A stretch of 64,000 nucleotides of DNA from Syncephalastrum monosporum B8922 (GCA_000697355.1 JNEN01000919.1:124001-188000), one strand, 5' to 3'. Shown: positions 11,077 to 23,842, counted from the stretch's first letter. The notes: generated from the letters alone by a model not told the origin. Numbers and translations: made by a program.

Positions 11077-13249
11077 AACTCCTACACTTGCATACTAGCA
11101 TCGTACTTATACTACTCCATATTGCATATTTGCTTTTCTGCCTTGTCCTGACTATGCATCTGCAGCACTGTTATCGTGAGCACATCTCCTCAAGAATGAT
11201 CCAGGAAATTATGCCTAGCTAAAATGGCCGACTGATGGAACGGCACCAGCAGGATTTGGTGTACCCATACGAATTTAGGCATAGCTAGGATAGATAGTGC
11301 TGTCCCTAAATCGTATTAAGGTCTCAACAGGGCGTCATAATATTCCGGTAATGACATCGAGTGAAGACGTGGATACACGAAAAGAAGTACCTATCGCCTC
11401 GTACACTACGAAATCTTACCCCTTTCGCGGTGGGGGGGAAATTAGGATCCGTAATGCATTTCTGATGTGTTTATCAATATGCACTACAACGGTCACGGAA
11501 CTCGCTGTGCTTGCCCGAGTGAATGGCCTTCCTGTCTGCTTTTCTTATGGCAACTTGTAGAAAACAAGTTCTGCAAATCTTTGATTCCACCGGCTACGCG
11601 CAGTCTGAGCTTATTTGCAATGTCGCCCGTGTGTACAAACAGAAAACCAATCTCCTGGCTGCTTTTTGATCCTTTGCAGCAGCCCAAAGCTAGACACCCG
11701 CATTCTATATTCATTATCTGCCTATGTGATTTAATTGAGGAGACTTATTGTGCATGATGTGCTGTCCGATGTACACAGAGGTAGTAAATGTGGGTAATGT
11801 GCCCTGACATATACAAAAATACGTATGTGCATTCTGAATTTTCTGCAGCACTGAAGGTATGCTACTTCAAGGGGGGGCTTCCATACATATCTGTTGTTTC
11901 CCCTTCTTGTTCTGTACCCGTTAATCGGTACTCCCAACTCATGGGGTCGCTGGCATGAATGAGTCCTGTCATTTTGGGTTGAGTCACCGGCCCAGTATGA
12001 TATACTGTACATGCGTGCAAAGTAACTTAGCATCGGCTATACATACATAAAAACCTTGAACGCCAAAAGCCTAATCAGGAAAGCTCAATTGCTCAATACA
12101 AAACGAATTATGTCGCATATAAGCGCTTGAGCCCGTTGGTCGGCTATGAAGTGGGCAATTCTGTGCTGGAAAAATGAAAATACTACACAAACATTACAAC
12201 TCATGTGCGGATACCCGTGTGCTTGTAGCTATCTGTTCATGTTAGACTTATAATAGTTCTCTAGTGTAGACTTATTTTTCAAACGCCAATTTTATAAAGA
12301 CTAGGCGTAAACTATAATGAGTTTATAATATTCATTGTTTATTTTGTAGGCGGCAGAAAAAACGGAGGGGGATGTCAACGCTCAAGGAGGGTGGGGTCAC
12401 TTTATCAAATGACATAACACAGAAAGAAAAATGTGAAACTGTGGTCGCCATTATTTTTCCGTGATGAACTTTGATAGACAGTCATAGCATACATGCTGGC
12501 GGGCTGAGCCGATCCTGTATACAATATATACGCGTGGTGCGGCTTTCTGAACTTTGAAGCTGTGTCTATCCAGTTACAGGTATCTAGGGCTTATATGATT
12601 GGGCGGGTGCGCACACGCGGAACGCTTTGTGCAACACCACGTGCGTAAATGGTTATGCTGGCACCGTTGTGTGAGTCCTCCTTTGACTGATTCCTAGCTG
12701 TGCATGCAAGAGCATGTCCTTATTTGAGAACATAGACAGAAAAAATGCGCACTGCGACCGATATTTCTGGTGATAAGAAAAGGAGCTCAAGGACCAATGC
12801 GCAACCGCCTGCTGGTGCCAACGAGTTCATTGCCTAATCGGTGGATCCTGTCAATTTTATGCCCATAAAGTTGTCAGGAACGTAGAAAATCATCGTGAGA
12901 TTGCGATAGATCAAGCAACTACACACATGTAGCTGCAGTTCATTGTTTCCGCTGTATATGGGTGCGCTAGTAGCATACAGAAATGAGGAGCGAAGGGAAC
13001 CCCTGGGAATAATAGGCAGCAATTTCAACTTCTCCTACTTGAATACATCACAAGGACTTTAACGTGCAGACTATACATGTATGTACGTCTTCTGAACACT
13101 ACTCCTTTTTTTTTCAAACGAGTATATTATGGCGACAGAAATTTGAGAACTTGAAGTCTGTGTACGTACGGAAGCGACGATTTCTTCAGACCCCATCCAT
13201 TCCTTTATACTCTCACTTATACATATATACAAAGCTAGCTACATCCATA
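11077..13249. other. AT-rich intergenic region
   Basis: About 2.2 kb with no supportable exon on either strand. Open frames are short and show no family, signal peptide or splice logic. The right end, with a TATA-like stretch near 13203-13230, is presumably the promoter of the defensin-like gene. Confidence 0.5.
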
Positions 13250-13651
13250 ATGAAGTTTCTTTATATGTCCATTCCTCTCCTCTCGGGTGTATTGGCGCTC
13301 CCGGCACTCTTTAACCATCACGACGCAAGCTGCTCGCTTGGAATCGCCGACTGCCTGGTGTACTGTCAGATGGATGGCTATATGGCTGGTACCTGCAACG
13401 AAGAAACCAATACTTGCCAGTGCTCGCTTCCCTTCGTACGCAACGGTCTGGATCCTTATTATAATAAGAAGGGTCCTGGTGAGCCCCAGGATGCAGCTCC
13501 CAAGGAGCCTACCTTCCACAGCATCTCCATGCCAGCAGGCGACGCTGGTTACGACAAGGACAGTTATAACCCCGTTCCTGTTGATCTCGATGAGAAACCT
13601 GCAACTTCCGCAAACCAACATGCTTCTGGCACTGCTGACAAGAAACAGTAA
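13250..13651 (+). CDS. secreted defensin-like (CS-alpha-beta) protein
   Basis: A single-exon frame encodes 133 residues. It begins with a signal peptide (hydrophobic core to about residue 18, ending GVLALPA). A compact domain at about residues 27-60 has six cysteines in the order C-x6-C-x3-C-x9-C-x6-C-x-C, the cysteine pattern of CS-alpha-beta defensins. It includes a gamma-core-like GTCNEETNTC. A polar, disordered tail of about 70 residues rich in Pro, Asp and Lys follows. Defensins of this fold are secreted antimicrobial or signalling peptides. Pattern and secretion are seen; activity is inferred. The gene stands alone in a gene-poor region. The long C-terminal extension is unusual and may be removed after secretion. 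Confidence 0.75.
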   Translation: MKFLYMSIPLLSGVLALPALFNHHDASCSLGIADCLVYCQMDGYMAGTCNEETNTCQCSLPFVRNGLDPYYNKKGPGEPQDAAPKEPTFHSISMPAGDAGYDKDSYNPVPVDLDEKPATSANQHASGTADKKQ

Positions 13652-15837
13652 CAGCTCTCATTTCCTATTTAGCGCGGCCTCTTAGCTGCATTTGCACACT
13701 TTCCTTGTCACTGTTCCAAATAGCTTAATCTGCTTTAAAAATACACCGATGTCCTCTGAAACGCAAAATCCATTTTATGAATTGTATTTGTATCCGGGTT
13801 GTTGCGGTAAGAATATACGTAAATAATGTAGGAAGTATATATTCTGTCAGGCTCGCTTAAATCTAAATGAAATAAATCTAGTCATGGGGTTGAAAATGAG
13901 GTGAAAAAGAGAAAGAGGGCGGCGGTTTATACGAAGTTTGAGGATGCGCAAGAGCAGTAGGAAGCTTATTTGCCTTATGAATGACTTTGCTTTGTGACCT
14001 GATAGACTTATTGTGTACGTCATCAGGTAATCGAATTAGTGTTATTTGAGCTTAGAAGATCTTAAGCCACGTAAATCACATGTACACGTACGCATAAAGG
14101 AATGCTCAATGCGCTTATTAGAGGTATCGTACTTAATGTTATAGTCCTGAGAGCGATGGTCACATTGATGTTATTAGAGCAGATGTTTCGTCGATTAGGC
14201 CCTAGTAAAGTGGGGATAAATGCATGAAAAGTGTACAAATGTGGATATCCACATTCACCATAAATCTCCCAGCAATAATACGGACGTGTCTGTTGATCTC
14301 AAATGCAAAGACGGAGATGGTAAGTGGGTGTGTTAGAATGACTGATGTTTCTTTGATGTATCTTGCGAAGGAGGACATCATGTATAATTCGATCCTGGAG
14401 CATCTAGTGATCAGCATACAAATGAAAGATCAACTTGAAGAGCATGGTAAACATAGAATCGTTTCAGTATAAGCATTATTACTTTCTAGAAGTGATCTTC
14501 ACTTGTTGCGGTATATTATAGATAAACCGATCGACGCATATATCTATTGTCTGATACTACACGTGGTATGCGGAGAATCGCGTCTCAAGTACAAAAGAGA
14601 GAATAATATCTGATATCACATCCCGACAACTTTGATCAGACTTGTTTATAGGGTCGCCCGAGGTTAGAAGAAGATGGTTGATCGCATATTTGTATTTGTT
14701 CCTAAGCAGTCTGTTATAAGACTAATAAAATATATATTATAGAGTCAAGGGATGGTCTTTGAATAGCAGGCGACTATGCGGAGCACACCCCACGAATGTT
14801 AAAATGAGGATATATTACGTTCTAAAGATCAATGATGCGCCTGAAACAGCATGTGGGTAGACTTTTCATCCTTATGAGCTAGTGCATTGAAAGGAAGCTG
14901 CTAAGCATATTGTCTGTGGGCCGGAAATTGGGATATGTCTCTACCGACAAGAGGGGTGGAGGGCAGGGCATGAGCTGGCTGCATGCTCTTTGCTCATGCG
15001 AGTGGGCGCACTGAACTTTGCCCCAAGTGGCGATATTATTATATACTCATCGGTATACGCAAGACATATATATACAGCAGCACCTTTGTTATTCATATTA
15101 TTTATTTTTCCACAACATATAGTTCTTTGCAGTCGAAAAAAAAAGCAAAAAGCAAAAAGCAAAAATCAGAATAAGCAAGACACGCAAATGGCAGGTTTAT
15201 GTTGTATTTCGTTCATCTATGCATGTGAAATTTTTCTTTTTCTTTCGAATCTGGACCGTCATATATTCTATTGTGACGAGACGGCAGGAACTTCAATACG
15301 CATAGAAAGAAAGGAATTATAGTATTGGACTTGATGCTACGCCTGTAAAATTGCCAACGGGTCCGCGAGCTCACGAGCTTTCCTTAAACGATCGACGAGC
15401 ATAAATATTTGCAAGAAAAAAAAAGCAAAAATAAAAAATTGCAACCATCCCAAAAGCCGATCGGTGCAAAGACAAATAAAGACGACGATTGTAGAATGAG
15501 ACAATTAAGAGTAGGAAAAAGAGAGAAATAGAGCCCTAGTTAGACCATTTGAGGTACCTGAGGGGAGAGCAACAAGTGGAGAAGGATCTGTGTTGAACGG
15601 AGCAAGAAACGGATGCAAGGCCGTCTGCCCCCTTCCTTTCCCTATCAGAATTGCCTGCATCCCCGTCAAAAAGGAGTTGCGTGAGAAGGGGGGGGGCTAA
15701 AAAGAAAGAGACGATCATACATTGCTGCCGGAACCCACCCAGACTGTTAAATGGTGCAGAGCCATTATACTTGTTTTCTCGTTTGTTTTTTTACTTTCCC
15801 TCTCCTCTCTTCTTCTCAGTTAGTCTTTTTCTCTTTC

Positions 15838-15875
<38 letters not shown>

Positions 15876-15881
15876 GCCATT
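13652..15881. other. AT-rich intergenic region ending in a CA repeat
   Basis: About 2.2 kb without a supportable gene. It has short A/T-rich open frames only, A-rich runs near 15136-15170 and 15415-15440, and a G-run near 15690. A perfect CA repeat at 15841-15871 lies ten bases before the ATG of the ankyrin-dilute gene and is probably in its 5' leader. Confidence 0.6.
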
Positions 15882-18507
15882 ATGATAACCGCCAATAAAC
15901 GGAGGTGCAGCGGCTCGGCTTTGCCTGGTGAGCATGATCAACAACGGCGGCGAGCCCGACGACCTTCTTCGCTTTGCCTACCGCCGACGCCACCTCCCTC
16001 TTCGACGAGTATCAAACAGCACAACACAAATATAAATCATCATCATACAGACGCAGATGACGAACGAGAGGAAGAAGAAGAGGATGATGTAGACGACGAA
16101 GTGGAACAGCAGTCGCTCCGGAAGAAGATGTTACGGCAAAATGTGTGTTCGTGGTCATCGACGTCTTCGTGTTTTTCAGCAGCGTCGTCATTGACGTCCG
16201 TTTCCACCCCCGTGACCATCGCTGTAGAACATGATATATTGCTTGAAATAACACCCGACGATGAAGACGATGACGCGAGTGAAGACGAACACAAGACACA
16301 CCAACGACAGTGGCGTCGCAGGGTCAGTCGGTCTCTGAGCCGTTCCGCTTCCAACGGAGACGCCGCCACTGTAAGACAAATTTTGACAGACGAACGCCTT
16401 CGCCCCTTCCTCGTGATTGATGCTTCCGACGACGACCGTGACGGCACAACTCCGTTGATTTATGCTGCCTGTTTTGGTAAAGCAGACGTAGTACGCCTCT
16501 TGCTTGAGGCAGGTGCACAAGTCGACGTCCAAGACAAGCGTAAGTACATGTAGCATAAATATCGCTGATGTGCTTATTTTTTTTTTCTGTTAGGTGGATG
16601 GACAGCACTCATGTGGGCGACCATTAATAACCATAGTGACGTGGTGGCTGTCCTCCTGGAGCATGGCGCGTGCTCCAAGGCCAAATCAACGCAAGGCCGC
16701 ACTGCGATGGATTTTGTGGATACCGAAAATGAGCAGCTGATCCATATTTTGGATACGACAGCAGAAACCGAAATGGATGTAGAAAAGAAACGTATACGGC
16801 GCAAAAGCATTCGCGAGCTGTATCTACAGTCGACCACAGACCATGATCAGTCCGCGCCGCAAGAGACCGAACAGCATAACGACGTGATGGATATCAGCGA
16901 GAAGGAGCTCATCAGCTGTGAAGCAAGCATACGCTCCATCCACAAGTTTGCGTGGGACCGCTGCCTTCCTGACCAGATGTTTGTCTTTGGCGAAGAAAAC
17001 ATCGGCCATATCTTGGATACGACCATCACACGTCTGACTCTCCCCATGAAATCACGGCAGGAGATCTATGTACCAGCTAACGTCTTGTTCCTGAGCTCTC
17101 GGTTTGCCCACTACTACTCCAGTAAGGATCTCTTGAACACCTTTCTCAATAATGCCCTCCAGCGCATCTCCGATGTGCTTAAGGTAAATGGAAAAGCACC
17201 CTCTGTCTTGCATGTACTTACTCCGCATTGTATAGGCCAACACGGATGACATTCACACCTTGGCGTTCTGGACGTCCAATTTGTCGCAGCTGCTATATTA
17301 TTTTAAAAAAGATACAGGCCTGGTCGTTGCGACGGCAGAACACCAGCTCGAAATGTCCGAGTTGATATGCGAAACGTACACACTCATTGTAGCAGATTCA
17401 GCCCGGCGCATTGATAAAATATTGGAGCAGTCGATGTTAGAACACGAGCCCTTCCAGGAACAAGTCAGCTTCGTTGATGATTACTGGCCTCGCCTCTTCA
17501 GACGGCGGCCGACGAGCATTAGCACCGCAGCCGAGCTGACCTCACCCACCTCGCCGTCCTCGCCACGGCTCATGTCACCGCACTCCGTCACATCCCTCTT
17601 GGGGTCTATCCTGTACGTGCTGCAGTCCTACGAGGTGCACCCGGCGATCATCCTGCAAGCCGTGGCGCAGTTTTGCCATTTTCTTTCGTGCGAGATGTTC
17701 AATCGAATTCTCACGTCCAAGCGCTACTTGTGCCGGTCCAAAGCACTGCAGATTCGAATGAACCTGAGCGTAATTGAGGAGTGGATTCGTGACAGCCAAC
17801 TGCCCAGCAACCTATCGTCGTACTTCAACCCGCTTGTGCAACTGCTGCAGCTGCTGCAATGTGTATCAGGCCTCAACGAGCTAATGCTGTTTATCAACAC
17901 CATCAGAACCTTTGATTTGCTGAACCCACTGCAAATACGCCGTTGTGTGCTCAGCTATCGGTACGAAGTCAATGAGCCCAAACTACCGGATGAGGTGGAA
18001 AAGTACGCCTTGCAAATAGCTCAGGACACGGTACGCACGCGCCGCGACAGCGTACGGAATAGCATCTCAGCATCACCTACCCCGACTTCCCGACCGACCA
18101 GCGTATCCAGTCTCGGCAGTTTGCTCATGTCAAGCATGACACGTGCTGGACGCAACAGTAACAACCCACAGCCGCCGCCGACGGAGGAAGTAGCGCCAGT
18201 GGAGGAGGACGAATCCATGGAAGAAGAACAAGATCCTGATTGTCTGCGCGAGTGGACGGTAGAGACACGAGACTCAAGATACATGCTGCCCTTCTCATTG
18301 CCGGCGACATGGTCTCAAAAGAGAACAGCGGCATCGACAGCAACAGAAGCAGCGCAAGGAGAAAAGGCATCCGTATCGGAGACAATGTGCCAGGAGTACA
18401 AACAAAAGTTGTGCGCACAGCGGGACCTGCATACACGCGATCGCGCCATCGTCCCTACCATACCCGAAGATTGGCTTGATCGCCTCGATAGCAAACTCGA
18501 GTCATAA
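15882..18507 (+). CDS. ankyrin-repeat plus dilute (DIL) domain protein
   Basis: Three exons, 15882-16539, 16594-17183 and 17236-18507, give about 839 residues. The first 150 residues are low-complexity with His/Asp/Glu runs. Ankyrin repeats lie at about 160-260 (TTPLIYAACFGKADVVRLLL and GWTALMWATINNHSDVVAVL). From about residue 300 the protein is a dilute-type helical domain (FWTSNLSQLLYYFKKDT, YFNPLVQLLQLLQCVSGL), ending in a Ser/Pro/Glu-rich tail. The DIL domain is the cargo-binding part of class V myosins and of a few non-motor proteins. Fungi have this ankyrin-DIL combination without a motor. A role in vesicle tethering or signalling is inferred only. Confidence 0.88.
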
Positions 18508-19014
18508 ACATGTATACATCTTTTTTTTTTTTTGGTTCTTTTTTCTTCCACTGTTCTTGTTCTGTAGTCTACACTGTTACATTGCTACACGTTTCGCTTT
18601 GCTTTAATGTTATAATAATACCTATAAAAAAGACACATGGCGCGAGATGCACACATACAGAGAGGCGGGCAAAAATCAATCACGCGCACACACTACCGAA
18701 TTTGTTCTGTGTCGATCAAAGAAATAAGAATGCATCTGAATGCTACGTGCTCCCCCCCCTGGATTGCTGAGTTGCTTATCCTGATAAACTTACCAAATTG
18801 TTAACTTCTACCCAACGAGCCAAACATGGACCGTGGAAGAAAATATCGACGGGTATCGACGATTTGTTGTTGGTAGCGTAGGTCGGATGGAGACATGGGT
18901 GGTCAAATTCATGCGGATTAAGACGTGATGGCTGCTGAGTCATCAATCACAAGTGTTTTCCTAATAAGCAACAGCGCGTGTGGAGCGACTTCTTCTCTTC
19001 CTCTTTTGTTTAAT
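18508..19014. other. intergenic spacer
   Basis: A T-run follows the stop of the ankyrin-dilute gene. No exon is supported. The frame of the next gene is open upstream to 18928, but the extra 29 residues look unlike the family and were left out. Confidence 0.5.
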
Positions 19015-19665
19015 ATGCAGATTAGTATCAAAATAATATCAGACACGATCTGCCCATGGTGCTTTATGGGCAAGCGTCGACTGGAAGCCGCGATTGCAGA
19101 GTTCAAGACAACGCATCCTGATACAACTTTCCAGGTCGAGTGGCATCCATTCCAGCTCAACCCAAACGCGAGCAAAGAACCCGTCAACAAGCTCGAGAGC
19201 TACAAGCGCAAATTTGGCGAGGCACGTGCGCTCGAGATTGTGGAAGATATGAAACGGCTTGGCAAGACGGGGGGGATCAACTACAGTTACGGTGGCACGA
19301 TGGCCAATACCCTGGATTCGCATCGCCTGATTCATTGGGCTCATGGCTTTGGCAAGCAGGATCAAGTGGTGGAAGAGTTGTTCAAAGACTACTTCGAACG
19401 CGAGCAAAACATTGGTGACCTGCACGTCCTTGCTAAGGCAGCGCAGCGGGCAGGGCTCGAAGAAGCGGAGGCGCTGCGCTTTCTGGAGAGTGGCGCAGAT
19501 GCGGATAAAGTGCAACACGAGGCAGACGAAAATCGGGCCAACAGCATCAACGGTGTCCCGCATTTTATCATCAATGACAAGTTCCAATTCCCAGGTGCGC
19601 AGGAAAGCGCCACTTTTGTTCGCTTCTTTGAAAAAGCCGCCCAGCAGCAGCAGCAGCATTTGTGA
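19015..19665 (+). CDS. DsbA-family thioredoxin-fold oxidoreductase (FrnE-like)
   Basis: A single exon of 216 residues. The strand ISIKIISDTICPWCFMGKRR carries the redox-active Cys-Pro-Trp-Cys at about residues 12-15. A helical insertion follows (about 60-160, with NTLDSHRLIHWAHGFGKQ), and then the conserved NGVPHFIINDKFQFPGAQ with the cis-proline loop, all as in the FrnE/2-hydroxychromene-carboxylate-isomerase-like DSBA family. It ends in a Gln run. The start at 19015 puts the first beta strand at the N-terminus. No signal peptide is seen, so it is likely cytosolic. The substrate is unknown. Confidence 0.92.
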   Translation: MQISIKIISDTICPWCFMGKRRLEAAIAEFKTTHPDTTFQVEWHPFQLNPNASKEPVNKLESYKRKFGEARALEIVEDMKRLGKTGGINYSYGGTMANTLDSHRLIHWAHGFGKQDQVVEELFKDYFEREQNIGDLHVLAKAAQRAGLEEAEALRFLESGADADKVQHEADENRANSINGVPHFIINDKFQFPGAQESATFVRFFEKAAQQQQQHL

Positions 19666-19856
19666 TATCGTGCTATGCTATAAAAATAAAAATAACGCTG
19701 TGGGTGAGAGAGAGATAATTATCGTTGATGCACAATAATGTATTTTTGGGACAAATGCATTTGGATCGCATGGTTCCATGACGAGCCCCTGAGCCATCTT
19801 ACACCCCCCCCCTCTTCAATCCTCACCCCCAATCATCCCCTTTTTTGTGTGCAAAG

Positions 19857-22800
19857 ATGCCCTTCCAGTCTCTCGTTATTGTCGCTCTTTCTCTCTTCTT
19901 TTTCACTTATTTCCTCCGTGCTCATGCCAACTAATGGATCAAAGCGTCATTAGCAGTGCGATTCCAGCAAACGCATCCGCCACCTCCATATTCGGCTTGC
20001 ACCTCTCCGACGATCCTTACAACTCCATAACTCAAATCGACAACAACACAGTCATTATCCGACCGAAACTCAATGATACCTCTCTTACCGAGCTTAAGGT
20101 TTTTTTTTAAAGAAAAAAATGCCTGAAAGAAAGAAAGCTCATTGTTATGAAAGGTCGGTATCCTTTTACCTTTCAGTCAGAAAGACGACAATTTCACGGC
20201 CGAAATCGTCTGGGGGTAAATATCAATATCAGGCTCGAACATCTAAATCGTATTGATCTCATCGATTCACGCGTATACTTCTGTAAACTAGTGGTTCCTC
20301 CGCTATCCGCATGGCCGTCAACGAGATCAACGCGCGCGGCATGATCCCAGGCGCGTACATCACCCTAATCGAAAAAGATTCCTTTCCCGAGCAGTCTGCA
20401 GACCAAAGCGCGGTAACAGACGCCGTTTATGCATCCGTGACACTCTTACAGCAAGGCGTGATTGGCGTCATTGGCGACGTTTCCAGTTCTTGGACCTCCC
20501 TCTCTGCACTCATGACATCCACCCTCGAAATACCCCAATGTTCATTTACAGCCTCCGCCAGTACGTGTCTGACGCTTCTCATCCTAAATGTTCCTCACCT
20601 TTTCTTCCTCTAAAAAAGCCGCCTTTTCCGACAAGACCCAGTACAAATACTTTTTCCGTACCATTCCAACCCAAGTCATTATCGCGGATGTAATGCTCGC
20701 CTTTGCCTCCAACCAAGGCTGGTCCAAGGTCGGCATCGTGTACACAGACGACCCACTAGGTCAACAATGTAAGCAAACAGCAATTAGCACAAGGTTGTGT
20801 GATGCAAAGTTATACATACGCATGCACAAACACACACCACTCGGCTGCATGTTGTTGGTGTAACCCAATGTCTTTTTTTTTTTTTTTTTTTTTTGTGCTT
20901 ATACATACGCTATGTGCTCGATAGTTTGTCAGCATGCGATCATTCAAGCCGGCGCGCTCAACATGCAGGTCGTGCGGTACCAATCCGTTTCTCAGGATAA
21001 GCCCGACTCAGACATGGTCACCGCCTTACACAACGTCACGACAGGAGGTATCCGCATTGTGATGGTTGCTGCCACAGGAGACGCCCAAACTTCGCTCATG
21101 ATACGTGCTGCCGAGATGGGCCTGCTCAACGACGACTACGTCTGGCTCATGATGAACAACTACGCCAGTGATCTGAGTGATGCTGTCAATGCTCGTAACG
21201 CCAACCTTTCCTCGTTGGCGGGCTTGGATACGGAATACGATAAGCCCAATACAGCCATCAACACTACCACAGTTATGGACTATAACTCGACCTTTACGGG
21301 ATTGTTCATGTTTGACAATTGGCTTTCGCTTTACGGATATCCACCCTTTGAGAAGTTTCTTGACTCCTGGTCGCAGCTCGACCCCTCTGCGTAAGTGTTT
21401 AAAAACAGTTCATGACTTGCGCCAAGGAAAAGGGAGGCAATGGAGAAATTGTGATGATAGTAACACACTTTTTTTTTGGAAATCACTAGGTATCCCTATG
21501 CAGGCGGACGCAACATTACTACCAATGAAGGGTAAAGTACTTCATTCATTGAGCGTATCAAATCCACTCAACTATTTCACACGAAATTAGCTTGGCGTAT
21601 TCATGCATGATGGTGATGGCCGAAGGCTTCAGCCGCGCAATTGCCAATACCACTAACCAGACACTCGGACTATCCTCGCTTGCCTCGGGCGGTCTGGGAC
21701 AGTTCATGACTCCACCTGCGTTTAATGTGGGTTATGTCGGCCCTGAAGGCCCTATAATCTTTGATTCGAATGGAGATCTAACATCTGCGTAAGTTCCACC
21801 ATGAACTCTTATTTTATTGTCTTGGCATTAATTAATGCGGTTCTTCATAGAAACTACCTGATCTACAACCTGCAACACGGACACGAGAAGGTCATCGGAC
21901 ATAGTATGGGTGGCAGCCTCCAGATAGATTCTCCACCCATGTTCCATGATGGCTCATTCAATGCAAGTACAACAATACAATAGGTTCCTCTTCGTATTCT
22001 GACATGCCACAAATCTCAATAGCCTCCCGCTGACTCTCCACCCAGCGTGTCCCTGAACCCTGACTGGACCTCCCCTGTTGCACACGTTATCCTTGTCGTC
22101 TCTGCGATCGGTGTTCTTTTTGCAGCAGCCGTCTTTGGTTTAGTCGTCATATACCGAAAGCACGAAATCTTCAAAGCATCGAGGTACTGTAATTTTGGAA
22201 ATATCCATAAATTTCAAATGCTGATACCTTGTCCTTAGCCCATTGTTTTGCTGCCTTGAACTTGTAGGCTTCATCTTGACCTATGCCTCAGTAATTACCA
22301 TGATCGGCGCACCAGCACCATCTAGTTGTTACATGACACCCTTATTGTTCAACCTCGGCCTCGTTCTTATTCTTGGGTAAACTTTTTAAGACTCAATTTT
22401 TTCAAGAGAAATACTGACACTCTTCTACAGCAACATGATTGCAAAGAACTACCGTATCTACCGAATATTTAACAATATTTTCATCACACGTACCGTCATC
22501 ACTGATTTGCAACTTATCAAAACGACGACCATCGTTGTCAGCCTCGATATGGTAATCGCTTTTTTTTTTCGGATATGTGTGCCAGGAATGCTTACCGTAA
22601 CAAAATGCAGTTGATTCTCGTGATTGGTCTGATACTGACTCGACCAGCTCCTATGACCCTTAATGTGTCCTTTTCACAGCACTATGTCCAGTGTCAGTCA
22701 ACCAATCCCAACGGAAAAATTGAGACAGCCTTCATGGCTCTCACCTGCGTGTTTGCCGGTATCATGGTACTATTTGCCACCTTTTTGGCTTACAAAACGC

Positions 22801-23783
22801 GCGCGGCAGGCCGCCGCTATAGTCATTATAGCGAGACAAAGCAAATGGGTCTCTCTGTGTAGTAAGTGAATCACCATCCTGTAATGCAAACAGAAGGCTT
22901 ACGTATATCTTGTTTACGCAGTAACATCCTCTTTTCAGCCCTGGTTGGCTTTGCTGTGCTTGTAAACCCAATGGCGGACTTCTACACAAAGTACTATATT
23001 ACCGTCATCACGATCCTGTGGGCCACCACGTTCTCGCTCCTCGTCCTGTTCTTGCCCAAGGTCCACGCTTTCTGGCAACAACGAAGGAAAGAACAACGCC
23101 AAAAGGACTCACAGACGTCTTCTCGGGAGCACAAGCTCCATGACACCACATCAATTCCGCGCTCAGGTCTACTCGCGACCCTCTTTCGCAACGTCTCAGA
23201 CGCTGTCCTGCGCGTTTCACCCGGGATGGGTCCGCCGCCGCCTGACCTGGTGAGCCTTGAGCAAGTGTTCTCGGAGCGTGGGAATACTCGACGGCAGCAA
23301 CAGTATGTCGAGGTACACGAGGGTGAGATGCCAGTACGGCGTGTCTTCCGTTACTTCCCCCTCTTGGCACACTGGGAGATGGAACACATCATGGTCTTCC
23401 CCTGGCTAGGCTACTTTAGCTACTTTTCCGAACGTACCAAGGAAGGTGCAGTCATGTCCTACGTGGAGGCGACGGTTTACTCTGCTCAGCTCGAAGACTA
23501 CGTTCTCAAAGTGACGGGTCAAGGCTGGTACGACATGTATATACAGTTACCCGACCTCGACGCTCTCCACACCTGGCAGCGCACCTTCAACTGCCAACAC
23601 CAGGACAGTAAAAAAGGCAGTAATCAACAGCAAGAGTACTCTTTTTTATGCACCCCGGACGACACGAATGATGTGTCGTCCCCGCTCCCTCATCATTCGC
23701 ATTATCAGCATTCTACGCATCAACTATTACCACCCCGAGAAAGCGCACAGAGCAGCGTCACCACGGTCGCAGTTCATGATTAA
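19857..23783 (+). CDS. class C (metabotropic GABA-B-like) G-protein-coupled receptor
   Basis: Fourteen exons are proposed: 19857-19917, 19968-20098, 20154-20215, 20292-20560, 20619-20768, 20925-21390, 21490-21531, 21591-21788, 21851-21962, 22023-22183, 22239-22376, 22431-22551, 22611-22861 and 22922-23783, about 1007 residues in one frame. Exon 1 is a signal peptide. A periplasmic-binding-type ligand domain follows (VGILLPFSQKDD, RMAVNEINARGMIPGA, YKYFFRTIPTQ). A seven-helix 7tm_3 domain starts near DWTSPVAHVILVVSAIG. The last exon adds a long cytosolic tail with a globular region (HWEMEHIMVFPWLGYFS). Class C receptors bind small ligands such as amino acids and signal through G proteins; the ligand here is unknown. 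One intron uses a GC donor. The 50-nt first intron and its acceptor are the least certain part. Confidence 0.85.
20873..20894. repeat. poly-T tract in GPCR intron
   Basis: A run of about 22 T lies in the 156-nt intron 20769-20924, the longest intron of the GPCR gene. It may act as an extended polypyrimidine tract and is a likely length polymorphism. Confidence 0.8.
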
Positions 23784-23842
23784 TACTTTTTTATTCTTGT
23801 GTAACAAATTATTTTCATTGTTTTTCTTTTTCCAAGTTGAAA

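Noticed and set aside
18928..19014. longer N-terminus for the DsbA-like gene
   Set aside because: The frame is open to an earlier ATG, but the added residues are not hydrophobic enough for a signal peptide and do not resemble the family start.
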